Source: Paraburkholderia largidicola (GTDB lineage: Bacteria > Pseudomonadota > Gammaproteobacteria > Burkholderiales > Burkholderiaceae). From it: a stretch of 64,000 nt of DNA. A program made the translations under genes and the position numbers. Shown here piece by piece: positions 1 through 9,198 of this stretch (positions are counted from its first letter, which is position 1; each line of letters begins with the position of its first letter). The stretch is from assembly GCF_013426895.1 (NCBI RefSeq), contig NZ_AP023174.1:1302001-1366000 (forward strand), in the 5' to 3' direction. The notes beneath the pieces were generated by a model, which worked only from the letters and a program-made list of their open reading frames with translations, was not told where the DNA came from and ran no database searches.

Positions 1-1476
<1,476 letters not shown>

Positions 1477-1559
1477 GGCATCGACCCGCGAGCCCCAATG
1501 TGCACCTCGCCGCCCGAAGCGGGCGGACGAGGCGCGCGCGGCCCTGGAGACAGAAAACA

Positions 1560-3221
1560 ATGAGCCAAGCGATCGAAGTCAAGGTGCCGGACATCGGCGA
1601 TTACAAGGACATCCCTGTAATCGAGGTGCTGGTGAAGGCGGGTGATACCGTCGAGAAAGAGCAATCCCTCGTCACGCTGGAATCCGACAAGGCGACGATG
1701 GATGTGCCGAGCCCCGCGTCGGGCACGGTCAAGGAAGTGAAGGTCAAGCTTGGCGACACGGTGTCGGAAGGCACGCTGATCGTGCTGCTCGACGGCGAAG
1801 GCGGCGCGGCTGCTGCGAAGCCTGCGCAGGGCAATGGCGCGGCTGCGCCTGCTGCAACGCCGGCCCCGGCTGCGGCTCCCGCTCCCGCGCCCGCTGCCAA
1901 GGGCGGCGGCGTGCAGGAAGTGAAGGTCCCCGATATCGGCGACTACAAAGATGTGCCCGTGATCGAAGTCGGCGTGAAGGTCGGCGACCGCGTCGAGAAG
2001 GAACAGTCGCTCGTCACGCTCGAATCGGACAAGGCAACGATGGACGTGCCGAGCCCGGCGGCCGGCATCGTCAAGGAAATCAAGGTCAAGGTCGGCGACA
2101 ACGTGTCGGAAGGCACGCTGATCGTGCTGCTCGAAGGCGATAGCGGCGCGGCCGCTGCGCCCGCGCCGGCACCCGCTGCCGCGAAGCACGAAGAAAAGCC
2201 GTCGGATGCGCCCGCTGCGCCGTCGCCCGCTCCCGCGCAGCCGTCCGCGCTCGCGCAGGCGCCCGTCATTCCCGCAGGCGAAGGCGGCGCGTATCGCGTG
2301 AGCCATGCGTCGCCGTCGGTGCGCAAGTTCGCGCGCGAACTGGGCGTCGATGTGTCGCGCGTCTCGGGCACGGGTCCGAAGGGTCGTATTACGCAGGATG
2401 ACGTCACCGCATTCGTCAAGGGCGTGATGACCGGTCAGCGCGCTGCGCCCGCTGCGGCGGCTGCACCTGCTGCTGCCGGTGGTGGCGAACTCGGTCTGCT
2501 GCCGTGGCCGAAGATCGACTTCACGAAGTTCGGTCCGGTCGATCCGAAGCCGCTGTCGCGCATCAAGAAGATTTCCGGCGCGAACCTGCATCGCAACTGG
2601 GTCATGATTCCGCACGTCACGAACAACGACGAAGCGGACATCACCGAGCTGGAAGAGCTGCGCGTCAAGCTGAACAAGGAAAACGAGAAGTCAGGCGTCA
2701 AGTTCACGATGCTCGCGTTCGTGATCAAGGCGGTCGTCGCGGCGCTCAAGAAATTCCCGACGTTCAATACGAGCCTCGATGGCGATAACCTCGTGTACAA
2801 GCAGTACTACAACGTGGGTTTTGCTGCCGATACGCCGAACGGTCTCGTCGTGCCCGTGATCCGCGATGCGGACAAGAAGGGTCTCGTCGACATCGCGAAG
2901 GAAATGGCCGAGCTGTCGAAGCTCGCGCGCGAAGGCAAGCTCAAGCCCGACCAGATGCAAGGCGGCTGCTTCTCGATCTCGTCGCTGGGCGGGATTGGCG
3001 GGACGAACTTCACGCCGATCATCAATGCGCCTGAAGTCGCGATTCTTGGGCTGTCGCGTGGTGCGATGAAGCCGGTGTGGGATGGCAAGCAGTTCGTGCC
3101 GCGTCTCATGCTGCCGATGTCGCTGTCGTATGACCATCGCGTGATCGACGGGGCTGAAGCTGCGCGCTTCAATGCGTATCTTGGGTCGATTCTTGCCGAT
3201 TTCCGGCGTGTGATTCTTTGA
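1560..3221 (+). CDS. aceF: Dihydrolipoamide acetyltransferase (PDH E2)
   Basis: E2 core of the pyruvate dehydrogenase complex; it transfers acetyl from lipoate to CoA. The 553-residue protein shows two N-terminal lipoyl domains (about 2-78 and 118-192), each with the lipoylation site SDKATMD (Lys44 and Lys158). Ala/Pro-rich linkers follow, then an E1/E3-binding domain (about 250-292, SPSVRKFARELGVD) and a catalytic domain ending in the DHRVIDG active-site motif. The start ATG at 1560 follows a GGAGAC ribosome site; an upstream in-frame ATG at 1500 lies before the conserved lipoyl start and is unlikely. Domain 2 is almost identical in DNA to the second lipoyl domain of lpdA downstream. Confidence 0.97.
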   Translation: MSQAIEVKVPDIGDYKDIPVIEVLVKAGDTVEKEQSLVTLESDKATMDVPSPASGTVKEVKVKLGDTVSEGTLIVLLDGEGGAAAAKPAQGNGAAAPAATPAPAAAPAPAPAAKGGGVQEVKVPDIGDYKDVPVIEVGVKVGDRVEKEQSLVTLESDKATMDVPSPAAGIVKEIKVKVGDNVSEGTLIVLLEGDSGAAAAPAPAPAAAKHEEKPSDAPAAPSPAPAQPSALAQAPVIPAGEGGAYRVSHASPSVRKFARELGVDVSRVSGTGPKGRITQDDVTAFVKGVMTGQRAAPAAAAAPAAAGGGELGLLPWPKIDFTKFGPVDPKPLSRIKKISGANLHRNWVMIPHVTNNDEADITELEELRVKLNKENEKSGVKFTMLAFVIKAVVAALKKFPTFNTSLDGDNLVYKQYYNVGFAADTPNGLVVPVIRDADKKGLVDIAKEMAELSKLAREGKLKPDQMQGGCFSISSLGGIGGTNFTPIINAPEVAILGLSRGAMKPVWDGKQFVPRLMLPMSLSYDHRVIDGAEAARFNAYLGSILADFRRVIL

Positions 3222-3289
3222 TTGTTGGGCTTGGGTCGCTGGCGCTTGATGACTGTGGGTACTTTGGTCATCAAGCGCCTTCGTTGAAC

Positions 3290-3385
3290 CTGCTTTGTCG
3301 TCTCGCTTCAAACGTCGCCCCTGTGCGGGGCGGCACCTACTTTTCTTTGTCTTGCAAAGAAAAGTAGGCAAAAGAAAGCCGCGTC
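3290..3385. repeat. Solo hairpin repeat between aceF and lpdA
   Basis: This short copy carries only the outer hairpins of the family described at 5644 and 25727. It has a small GCCCC-TGTGC-GGGGC hairpin (3317-3331) and then a perfect 14-bp stem with a 5-base loop TCTTG (3336-3368), followed by the family tail GCAAAAGAAAGC. It occupies much of the 267-base aceF-lpdA gap. There is no T-run directly after the stem, so it is not a classical terminator; processing or stabilisation of the PDH mRNA is possible but inferred. Confidence 0.85.
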
Positions 3386-3488
3386 CTTGGCGGACGGCAT
3401 TAAGTCTGCGTTTGGCGTCGCGGGTTTTTCGAGGCGAAGGTTCTTCGCGGCTCATCGTTCAACACGGTCAATAAGAGAAGGGGACACT

Positions 3489-5555
3489 ATGAGTCTCGTC
3501 GAAGTGAAGGTGCCGGACATCGGCGATTTCAAGGACGTCGATGTCATCGAAGTCAATATCAAGCCGGGCGATACGATCGAAAAAGAGCAGTCGCTGCTGA
3601 CGCTCGAAACCGATAAGGCCTCCATGGAAGTGCCGAGCGAAGCGGCCGGTACGGTCAAGGAAGTCCGCGTCAAGGCGGGCGACAAGGTGTCGCAAGGCAC
3701 TGTCATCGCCACGGTGGAAACGTCGGGCGAAGCGAAGGCCGCTAAAGAACCTGTGAAAGCTGCACCTGCACCTGCACCCGCGCCCACTGCCGCACCGGCA
3801 GCAAGCGGCGGCGGCGTGCAGGAAATCAAAGTGCCGGATATCGGCGACTATAAAGATGTGCCCGTGATCGAAGTCGCGGTGAAGGTCGGCGATCGCGTCG
3901 AGAAAGAGCAGTCGCTCGTCACGCTCGAATCCGACAAGGCAACCATGGACGTGCCGAGCCCGGCCGCCGGCGTTGTCAAGGAAATCAAGGTCAAGGTCGG
4001 CGACAACGTGTCTGAAGGCACGCTGATCGTGCTGCTCGAAGGCGAGGGCGCCGCGGCTGCGCCCGCTCCGAAGGCAGCGCCTGCACCTGCGCCCGCTGCT
4101 GCCGCGGCGCCCGCGCCGCAAGCGGGCAGCTATTCGGGTTCCGCCGATATCGAGTGCGACATGCTCGTGATCGGCGCAGGGCCTGGCGGCTACTCGGCGG
4201 CATTCCGCTCGGCCGACCTCGGCATGAAGACGGTGCTGGTGGAACGCTACTCGACGCTCGGCGGCGTGTGTCTGAACGTCGGTTGTATTCCGTCGAAGGC
4301 GCTGCTGCATACGGCGCTGGTGATCGACGAAGCGGCTGCGCTCGGCTCGCACGGCATTTCGTTCGGCAAGCCGCAGATCGATCTCGACAAACTGCGCGAC
4401 TTCAAGTCGGGCGTCGTCAAGAAGCTGACGGGCGGTCTCGCTGGCATGGCGAAGGCGCGCAAGGTCGAAGTCGTGACGGGTGTCGGCACGTTCGTCGATC
4501 CGCATCACATGGAAGTGCAGGGTGAGGGCGGCAAGAAGGTCGTCAAGTTCAAGCAGGCGATCATCGCGGCTGGCTCGCAGGCCGTGAAGCTGCCGTTCAT
4601 TCCGGAAGATCCGCGCGTAGTCGATTCGACGGGTGCGCTGGAACTGCGTCAGATTCCGAAGCGCATGCTGGTGATCGGTGGCGGCATCATCGGGCTGGAA
4701 ATGGCGACGGTGTACGCGACGCTCGGCGCGCAGATCGACGTGGTCGAAATGCTCGACGGCCTGATGGCGGGCGCGGACCGCGATCTCGTGAAGGTCTGGG
4801 AGAAGTTCAACAGCAAGCGTTTCACCAACGTGATGCTGAAGACCAAGACGACGGCTGCGGAAGCGAAGCCGGATGGCATCTACGTGTCGTTCGAAGGCGA
4901 GAAGGCTCCCGCCGAGCCGCAACGCTACGATCTCGTGCTGGTTGCCGTGGGCCGCAGCCCGAACGGCAAGAAGATCGGCGCGGACAAGGCAGGCGTGGCG
5001 GTGACGGATCGCGGCTTCATCGAAGTCGACAAGCAGATGCGCACCAACGTGCCGCACATCTTCGCGATCGGCGATGTCGTCGGTCAGCCGATGCTGGCGC
5101 ACAAGGCCGTGCACGAAGGCCACGTCGCGGCGGAAGCGGCGCATGGCGAGAAGGCGTACTTCGACGCGCTGCAGATTCCATCGGTGGCTTACACCGATCC
5201 GGAAGTGGCATGGGCGGGCAAGACGGAAGACCAGTGCAAGGCCGAAGGCATCAAGTATGGCAAGGCAGTGTTCCCATGGGCTGCCTCAGGTCGTGCGATC
5301 GCCAATGGTCGCGATGAGGGCTTTACGAAGCTGATCTTCGATGAGGAGACGCATCGCGTGATCGGCGGCGGGATTGTCGGTCTGAATGCGGGCGATCTGA
5401 TCAGCGAAGTGTGTCTCGCGGTGGAGATGGGCGCTGACGCGACGGATATCGGGAAGACGATTCATCCGCACCCGACGCTTGGGGAGTCGATTGGGATGGC
5501 TGCCGAGTTGTATGAAGGTGTTTGTACGGATCTGCCGCCGCAGAAGAAGAAGTAA
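3489..5555 (+). CDS. lpdA: Dihydrolipoyl dehydrogenase (PDH E3) with two lipoyl domains
   Basis: E3 reoxidises dihydrolipoamide to lipoamide with FAD and NAD+. The 688-residue protein is about 210 residues longer than a plain E3 because two lipoyl domains precede it. The first carries [10 protein letters not shown] (Lys43); the second starts at [14 protein letters not shown] and carries [10 protein letters not shown]. Then come the FAD site [15 protein letters not shown], the redox disulfide [14 protein letters not shown], the NAD site [12 protein letters not shown] and the C-terminal catalytic [11 protein letters not shown] 3489 follows AGAAGGGG. Lipoyl-bearing E3 is known in beta-proteobacteria such as Ralstonia PdhL; two copies is the point of note. 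Confidence 0.96.
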   Translation: MSLVEVKVPDIGDFKDVDVIEVNIKPGDTIEKEQSLLTLETDKASMEVPSEAAGTVKEVRVKAGDKVSQGTVIATVETSGEAKAAKEPVKAAPAPAPAPTAAPAASGGGVQEIKVPDIGDYKDVPVIEVAVKVGDRVEKEQSLVTLESDKATMDVPSPAAGVVKEIKVKVGDNVSEGTLIVLLEGEGAAAAPAPKAAPAPAPAAAAAPAPQAGSYSGSADIECDMLVIGAGPGGYSAAFRSADLGMKTVLVERYSTLGGVCLNVGCIPSKALLHTALVIDEAAALGSHGISFGKPQIDLDKLRDFKSGVVKKLTGGLAGMAKARKVEVVTGVGTFVDPHHMEVQGEGGKKVVKFKQAIIAAGSQAVKLPFIPEDPRVVDSTGALELRQIPKRMLVIGGGIIGLEMATVYATLGAQIDVVEMLDGLMAGADRDLVKVWEKFNSKRFTNVMLKTKTTAAEAKPDGIYVSFEGEKAPAEPQRYDLVLVAVGRSPNGKKIGADKAGVAVTDRGFIEVDKQMRTNVPHIFAIGDVVGQPMLAHKAVHEGHVAAEAAHGEKAYFDALQIPSVAYTDPEVAWAGKTEDQCKAEGIKYGKAVFPWAASGRAIANGRDEGFTKLIFDEETHRVIGGGIVGLNAGDLISEVCLAVEMGADATDIGKTIHPHPTLGESIGMAAELYEGVCTDLPPQKKK

Positions 5556-5594
5556 TTTTTTTGGGGGCAGCGGTTGTGCTGATTCCCTGATGAT

Positions 5595-5634
5595 GGCGTG
5601 CCTCTTTTGACGAAGGGGTGCGCCGTTTTTTTTT
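5595..5634 (+). terminator. Rho-independent terminator after lpdA
   Basis: A ten-pair stem containing several G-U pairs (GGCGTGCCTC against GGGGTGCGCC) with a ten-base loop is followed by G and nine T. It lies 40 bases after the lpdA stop and would end the PDH transcript. Confidence 0.7.
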
Positions 5635-5720
5635 GTTTGCTTTGGTTTTTGCTGGCATCCGCGAATTGTTAGCGTGCTTCAGGCGTTGCCCCTGTGCGGG
5701 GCGGCACCTACTTTTCTTTG

Positions 5721-5726
5721 CCGCCG
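5721..5726. repeat. Target-site duplication, left
   Basis: CCGCCG directly outside the left IS end; the partner is at 7005-7010. It corresponds to the loop of the interrupted hairpin. Confidence 0.85.
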
Positions 5727-5776
5727 TGTACAGACTGGAGACATGGTTGACACATGTACAGGGACATCGCTGACAC
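5727..5776. repeat. IS481 left inverted repeat
   Basis: The first 50 bases match the reverse complement of 6955-7004 at 44 positions, including an uninterrupted TGTACAGACTGGAGACAT and a second TGTACAGGGACAT block. The double block probably forms a two-part transposase binding site (inference). Confidence 0.88.
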
Positions 5777-5783
5777 ATGATGG

Positions 5784-6923
5784 TCAGGGTTTTACTGTCT
5801 TCAGGTCAAGTTTTGCGACTCGCTGATGGGCAAACCAGAGCTCGATCACTCCGTCTTCGTTTTCGCTCGGGCGGGCTGCCACCTGCAGCCCCTTGAGCGC
5901 AATCGAGAGCTTCACTTTCTCGCCTCGCACGCGCACCACGCCGCTTGCATTGACCTGTAGCACTTCATCGCCGCAACCGTATTCGGGCTCGGGCAGCCGC
6001 TCCGGCATCCTGCGCAGGCTGCACGCGTAGCGGGTGACCGGCACCGCCATGTCCAGTGCCTCATGCGGACGCTCGGTGTTGTACACCTGCCGCCAGCGAT
6101 CCAGTACCTGCTGCACGTGCGCGTGCGTGGTGAACGTGTGCCGCTCCAGCACTTCGGCCTTCAGCGAGCGGTGAAACCGTTCATCCTTGCCATTGGTCTG
6201 CGGGTGATACGGGCGGCTATAGCTCACCTGGATGCCCAGCCGGATCAGCCAGACCGCGAGCTCGGTGAGCTGCCCCGGCGCACTGGGCGAGCCCCACGGC
6301 GCGCCGTTGTCGGTGTTGATGCGCGATGGCAGCCCGTAGCAGCGAAACGCCCGCTCAAGCTCTGCCTGCACGATCCCGGTGGTGGTGCGCGCGCAGGCGC
6401 TCAGCACGATGTTGTAGCGCGAGTGGTCATCGATGACCGTCAGCGGCGCGCAGCGCCCGCTCTCCAGCGTCGGGAAGTCGCCCTTGAAGTCCATCTGCCA
6501 CAACGAGTTCGGATGCTCGTGCTCGAAGCGTTGCCAGTGCTGGCGCTGGCGGGACGCCTGCTCGTCAATGAGCCCGTGGCGTCGCAGGATCTCGGTGATG
6601 GTGGCGGGCGCGGGAACCTCAATCTGGCCCAGATCGCGCAGGCGCCGTGCGATCTTGCGTCCGCCCCAGCCATGCTCGCGGCGCAGGTCCAGCACCAGTG
6701 CCTCGATGTGCTCCGGTGAGCGTGTGGGGCTGTGATGCGGGCGCCGGGAGCGGTCGGCCAGCCCCTTGCTACCCTCAGACTTGTGGCGGGCGAGCCACTT
6801 GTAGCCGGTCTGGCGGGTGATCTTGAATTTACGGCATAGCTCGCTGAACGGGAGCGCCTGTGTGGCGGCCTCGCAGACGAAGTCTTCGCGACGATTCATG
6901 GTGTCTTTTACATCCCAGGGCAT
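5784..6923 (-). CDS. IS481-family transposase
   Basis: The 379-residue DDE/RNase H-fold transposase starts MPWDVKDTMNRRE, as IS481 transposases usually do. An N-terminal helix-turn-helix (about 25-60, FKITRQTGYKWLARHKSEG) is followed by the integrase core with WQMDFKGDF (first Asp), INTDNGAPW (second Asp) and HPQTNGKDERFHRSLK (catalytic Glu). The frame is unbroken from 6923 to the TGA just inside the left inverted repeat, and no frameshift is apparent. It should mobilise the surrounding IS; it has no functional link to the PDH or phasin genes beside it. Confidence 0.95.
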   Translation of the reverse strand: MPWDVKDTMNRREDFVCEAATQALPFSELCRKFKITRQTGYKWLARHKSEGSKGLADRSRRPHHSPTRSPEHIEALVLDLRREHGWGGRKIARRLRDLGQIEVPAPATITEILRRHGLIDEQASRQRQHWQRFEHEHPNSLWQMDFKGDFPTLESGRCAPLTVIDDHSRYNIVLSACARTTTGIVQAELERAFRCYGLPSRINTDNGAPWGSPSAPGQLTELAVWLIRLGIQVSYSRPYHPQTNGKDERFHRSLKAEVLERHTFTTHAHVQQVLDRWRQVYNTERPHEALDMAVPVTRYACSLRRMPERLPEPEYGCGDEVLQVNASGVVRVRGEKVKLSIALKGLQVAARPSENEDGVIELWFAHQRVAKLDLKTVKP

Positions 6924-6954
6924 GGTTGGAATCCGGGCGTTTGATTACCCGAAA

Positions 6955-7004
6955 GTGTCAGTCATGTCCCTGTACACCTGTCAGCGATGTCTCCAGTCTG
7001 TACA
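6955..7004. repeat. IS481 right inverted repeat
   Basis: Reverse complement of the left end with six differences in 50 bases. It terminates in TGTACA immediately before the second CCGCCG. Confidence 0.88.
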
Positions 7005-7010
7005 CCGCCG
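7005..7010. repeat. Target-site duplication, right
   Basis: CCGCCG directly outside the right IS end, matching 5721-5726. Confidence 0.85.
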
Positions 7011-7630
7011 CAAAGAAAAGTAGGCAAAAGAAAGCGGCTCACACCGCCAATTCTTGACGTTTGCCCACGGGCCCCCAACGGCCCCACGCTTCACGCGGCG
7101 GCGCACTTGTGTTCGTTGGTTGCTAACGCTTTGAATGAATGCTTCATCCGCTTCAAGCACCCGCGCAAGGGCGAAGGGAAGCGAATGGTTTGTGCCGCCC
7201 AGGTGGCAAACTGTGTGTAGGTTGTCGCGTCGTAGAGGGTGGCGCTCTTACAGGTTGGACGCGTGTGCTATCGGTCCGAAGTGCGGCGTGTGGAGCACTC
7301 GGGCCGACACACAGTTTGCCACCTGGGCGGCTGTGGACTATCTGGCGCGGGATGCTGGAATGCGGGAGCGTGAACCGGGTGAGGCACTCTTTTAGAGCGC
7401 TGGCAACGAACGTGGGTCACGTGGTTGCCGTGTGAAGCATAAGAACCTGTGGGGGCCCTCAGGCAAATACAAGAACTGGCGGTGTGAGCCGCTTTCTTTT
7501 GCCTACTTTTCTTTGCGGCGGCAAAGAGAAGTAGGTGCCGCCCCGCACAGGGGCAACGCGTGAAGCACGCTAACAATGCGCGGATGCCACCGCAAAAACC
7601 GGCGCAAAAAACTGCCGAACGGAGAGAGGC

Positions 7631-7656
7631 AAAAAAAATCCCGGCCTAGACCGGGG
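7631..7656 (-). terminator. Rho-independent terminator of phaP
   Basis: On the minus strand CCCCGGTCTAGGCCGGGA forms a GC-rich hairpin followed by eight T. It lies about 185 bases after the phaP stop, with nothing else recognisable between. Confidence 0.8.
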
Positions 7657-7840
7657 AAACGATACGCTGTTTAACGTATCGGAGCGTCTGACCGCATGGT
7701 CACTGAAGTCTCGACCGTGCGGCGCTGTTCAATACCGCCAGTCACTTCGACAGTGTATCTCGCGGCTGCGCGCCGACAGATGATGGGGCATCCGTCAACG
7801 CGCAGGTGAAGCCCGATCCGTTGAAGCCGTTACATCGTTA

Positions 7841-8425
7841 TCAGACAGCAGCCTTCTTGGCCGAAGCTGCCGTGCGCGAAGCCTGAGCAGCAGCTTGCGA
7901 TGCAGCCTTCGATGCAGCCGTAGCAGCCGCATTGAAGTTGCTTTCAGCGATTTCGACAGCCTGCTTCGTTGCCTTGTGAACCGTTTCGTACGTCGTGTTC
8001 GCGGCCGTGATGGCCGACTTGATCACGGCGACAGCCGTTTCCGAACCAGCCGGTGCGTTCTTCGCGACGTTCTCGACGAGCGCCTGCACCTTCTTGTTCT
8101 GCTCTTCGTATTGCGCTTCAGCAACGCGCGCGAACTCAGCTTGCGTAGCCGATGCGATTTCATACAGGTGACGGCCGTACGACAGAACCTTCTCGGCCAC
8201 CGGCTGCGTCAGGCTGGCTTGCAGCGCGAGCAGTTCTTGTGCGTCCTTCACCGACAGCGCGCGTTGTGCGTTTTCCTGGCCTTCAGCGATCGTCGACTTG
8301 ACGACCTGGAGATTCAGCTCGACCAGCTTTTCGACGCCTTCGAATGCCTTCGAAGTCAGGCCGAACAGCGTTTCGAGGTTGGCCTTCTGTGCTGCGGCGA
8401 ATTGCTCAGGGGTCAGCAGAGTCAT
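7841..8425 (-). CDS. phaP: Phasin (PHB granule-associated protein)
   Basis: A 194-residue amphipathic protein of the phasin family, which coats polyhydroxybutyrate granules and limits their size. It opens [23 protein letters not shown], typical of beta-proteobacterial PhaP. The middle is predicted helical, and the last 25 residues are an Ala/Ser/Lys tail ([20 protein letters not shown]) resembling the PHB-binding-associated tails. The ATG follows CAGGAGCG. A strong promoter and two palindromic sites lie upstream, consistent with PhaR-type repression that is relieved when PHB accumulates (family knowledge; no phaR in this window). Confidence 0.93.
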   Translation of the reverse strand: MTLLTPEQFAAAQKANLETLFGLTSKAFEGVEKLVELNLQVVKSTIAEGQENAQRALSVKDAQELLALQASLTQPVAEKVLSYGRHLYEIASATQAEFARVAEAQYEEQNKKVQALVENVAKNAPAGSETAVAVIKSAITAANTTYETVHKATKQAVEIAESNFNAAATAASKAASQAAAQASRTAASAKKAAV

Positions 8426-8513
8426 GTTTACGCTCCTGGATTACCGGCCCGTCTGGCGCGGACCGAGTTGGGTTAACTGCAGAACTGAATAGGAATCGCT
8501 GGTCCGCTGTTAA

Positions 8514-8529
8514 TTGTGCGTCGCAGCAA
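8514..8529. promoter_or_regulatory. Candidate operator at phaP transcription start
   Basis: TTGTGC-GTC-GCAGCAA is an imperfect copy of the perfect palindrome at 8574. It sits at or just after the predicted transcription start, where a bound repressor would block initiation. Assignment to PhaR is inferred. Confidence 0.5.
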
Positions 8530-8537
8530 TGGTTCCC

Positions 8538-8565
8538 ATTTTAGGACTACGCCGATAGATGTCAA
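8538..8565 (-). promoter_or_regulatory. phaP promoter
   Basis: On the minus strand TTGACA (8565-8560), a 16-base spacer and TAAAAT (8543-8538) form a near-consensus sigma-70 promoter. It predicts a start near 8531 and a leader of about 105 bases. Confidence 0.8.
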
Positions 8566-8573
8566 GGACTTTC

Positions 8574-8588
8574 TTGTGCAACGCACAA
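8574..8588. promoter_or_regulatory. Candidate operator upstream of phaP -35
   Basis: TTGTGC-AAC-GCACAA is a perfect 6+6 palindrome about 9 bases upstream of the -35 box. With the related site at 8514 it brackets the promoter. Confidence 0.6.
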
Positions 8589-9133
8589 TGCATAGAAATT
8601 ACTAATAAAACAACACGTTATGTAGCGTTTATGACATTGTGGTGAAGCGCGTGCACATTAGGGTTTGCACCGATGTGGTGCGACAAAAAAATGGGTCTCG
8701 CAGGCCAGATAAGGGCTCAGGGATACGCCGACGGCGAATTTCTGAGCGAAAAGGTAAAATTCTCAGGTAAACCGAAAACCGTAGCGGAACGTTAAATTCC
8801 CATCCCGGTCAAACGCGCGGCGTGCTGTTTCGCAGTAGCCGCTTAAGAGTCGGCGGCGCGCGGCGTCCTGCCTATGTGCTTCGGCGTGGCAGGCATCGTG
8901 CTCAGGACGTTTGCGGCTGAATCGTATTGCCATCCGTACGCGACCGTACTTCCCCCGATCAAGTTTGGTTCGAACATGCCGATATGCTGAACGAGTGAGA
9001 GTCTTTCAGCGACATTGGCAAGGACGGCTTGCCGGTGCGTCATTGGAATTTTCGATGGTGCATCTGCAACTTATTGCCTTTCCGCAATCGAGCCTGACAA
9101 CTCGGTTTAAGGACTGTCGATAAGTGCTTAATA
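8589..9133. other. Intergenic region upstream of phaP and the PBP7 gene
   Basis: Most of this stretch is divergent non-coding DNA. A 66-codon minus-strand frame (8843-9043) lacks a ribosome site and family resemblance. I see no RNA gene or repeat in it. Confidence 0.5.
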
Positions 9134-9162
9134 TTGCTAATTTTTAACTGTTTTACTACACT
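9134..9162 (+). promoter_or_regulatory. Promoter of the PBP7-type gene
   Basis: TTGCTA, a 17-base spacer and TACACT match four of six bases at each box. The predicted start is about 30 bases before the ATG at 9199. Confidence 0.55.
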
Positions 9163-9198
9163 GGCGAAAACTCTCTCGCCGCTCCAACCAGAACACCA

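Larger units (their letters stand above)
5727..7004 (-). mobile_element. IS481-family insertion sequence (1278 bp)
   Basis: The element is bounded by inverted repeats TGTACAGACTGGAGACAT and encodes one DDE transposase. It is flanked by the 6-bp direct repeat CCGCCG (5721-5726 and 7005-7010). Joining the flanks through a single CCGCCG restores the long hairpin seen intact elsewhere in the window, so both ends and the duplication are fixed by the empty-site comparison. Both termini and the transposase frame look intact, suggesting a young, possibly active copy. Confidence 0.93.
5644..7600. repeat. Inverted-dimer hairpin repeat element, copy 1 (split by IS481)
   Basis: After removing the insertion sequence and one target duplicate this is a 673-bp element made of two inverted arms of about 290 bp (5644-7218 and 7307-7600) around an 88-base centre. 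Each arm, read inwards, has GGCATCCGCG, a GCCCC/GGGGC hairpin, the long TTTTCTTTG/CAAAGAAAA hairpin, AAAGAAAGCGGCTCACACCG, a GGCAAC/GTTGCC stem, a GCGCTC hairpin and an inner motif. The inner motif GCCCAGGTGGCAAACTGTGT is exactly inverted at 7197-7218 and 7307-7328. It lies between convergent lpdA and phaP. Apart from the inserted IS I see no credible reading frame or transposase in it. Confidence 0.9.

Noticed and set aside
3468..5144. 558-codon minus-strand open frame opposite lpdA
   Set aside because: Arg/His/Asp-rich translation typical of the antisense of high-GC genes, no family resemblance, and lpdA fully explains the DNA.
7135..7576. Short frames in the copy 1 repeat (for example 7135-7395 and 7268-7576)
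   Set aside because: Same repeat-derived origin as in copy 2.
5644..7600. Possibility that the hairpin array is a CRISPR array
   Set aside because: Units are inverted, not direct, with no regular spacers and no cas genes.
8843..9043. 66-codon minus-strand frame between phaP and pbpG
   Set aside because: No ribosome site, no recognisable family and no supporting context.
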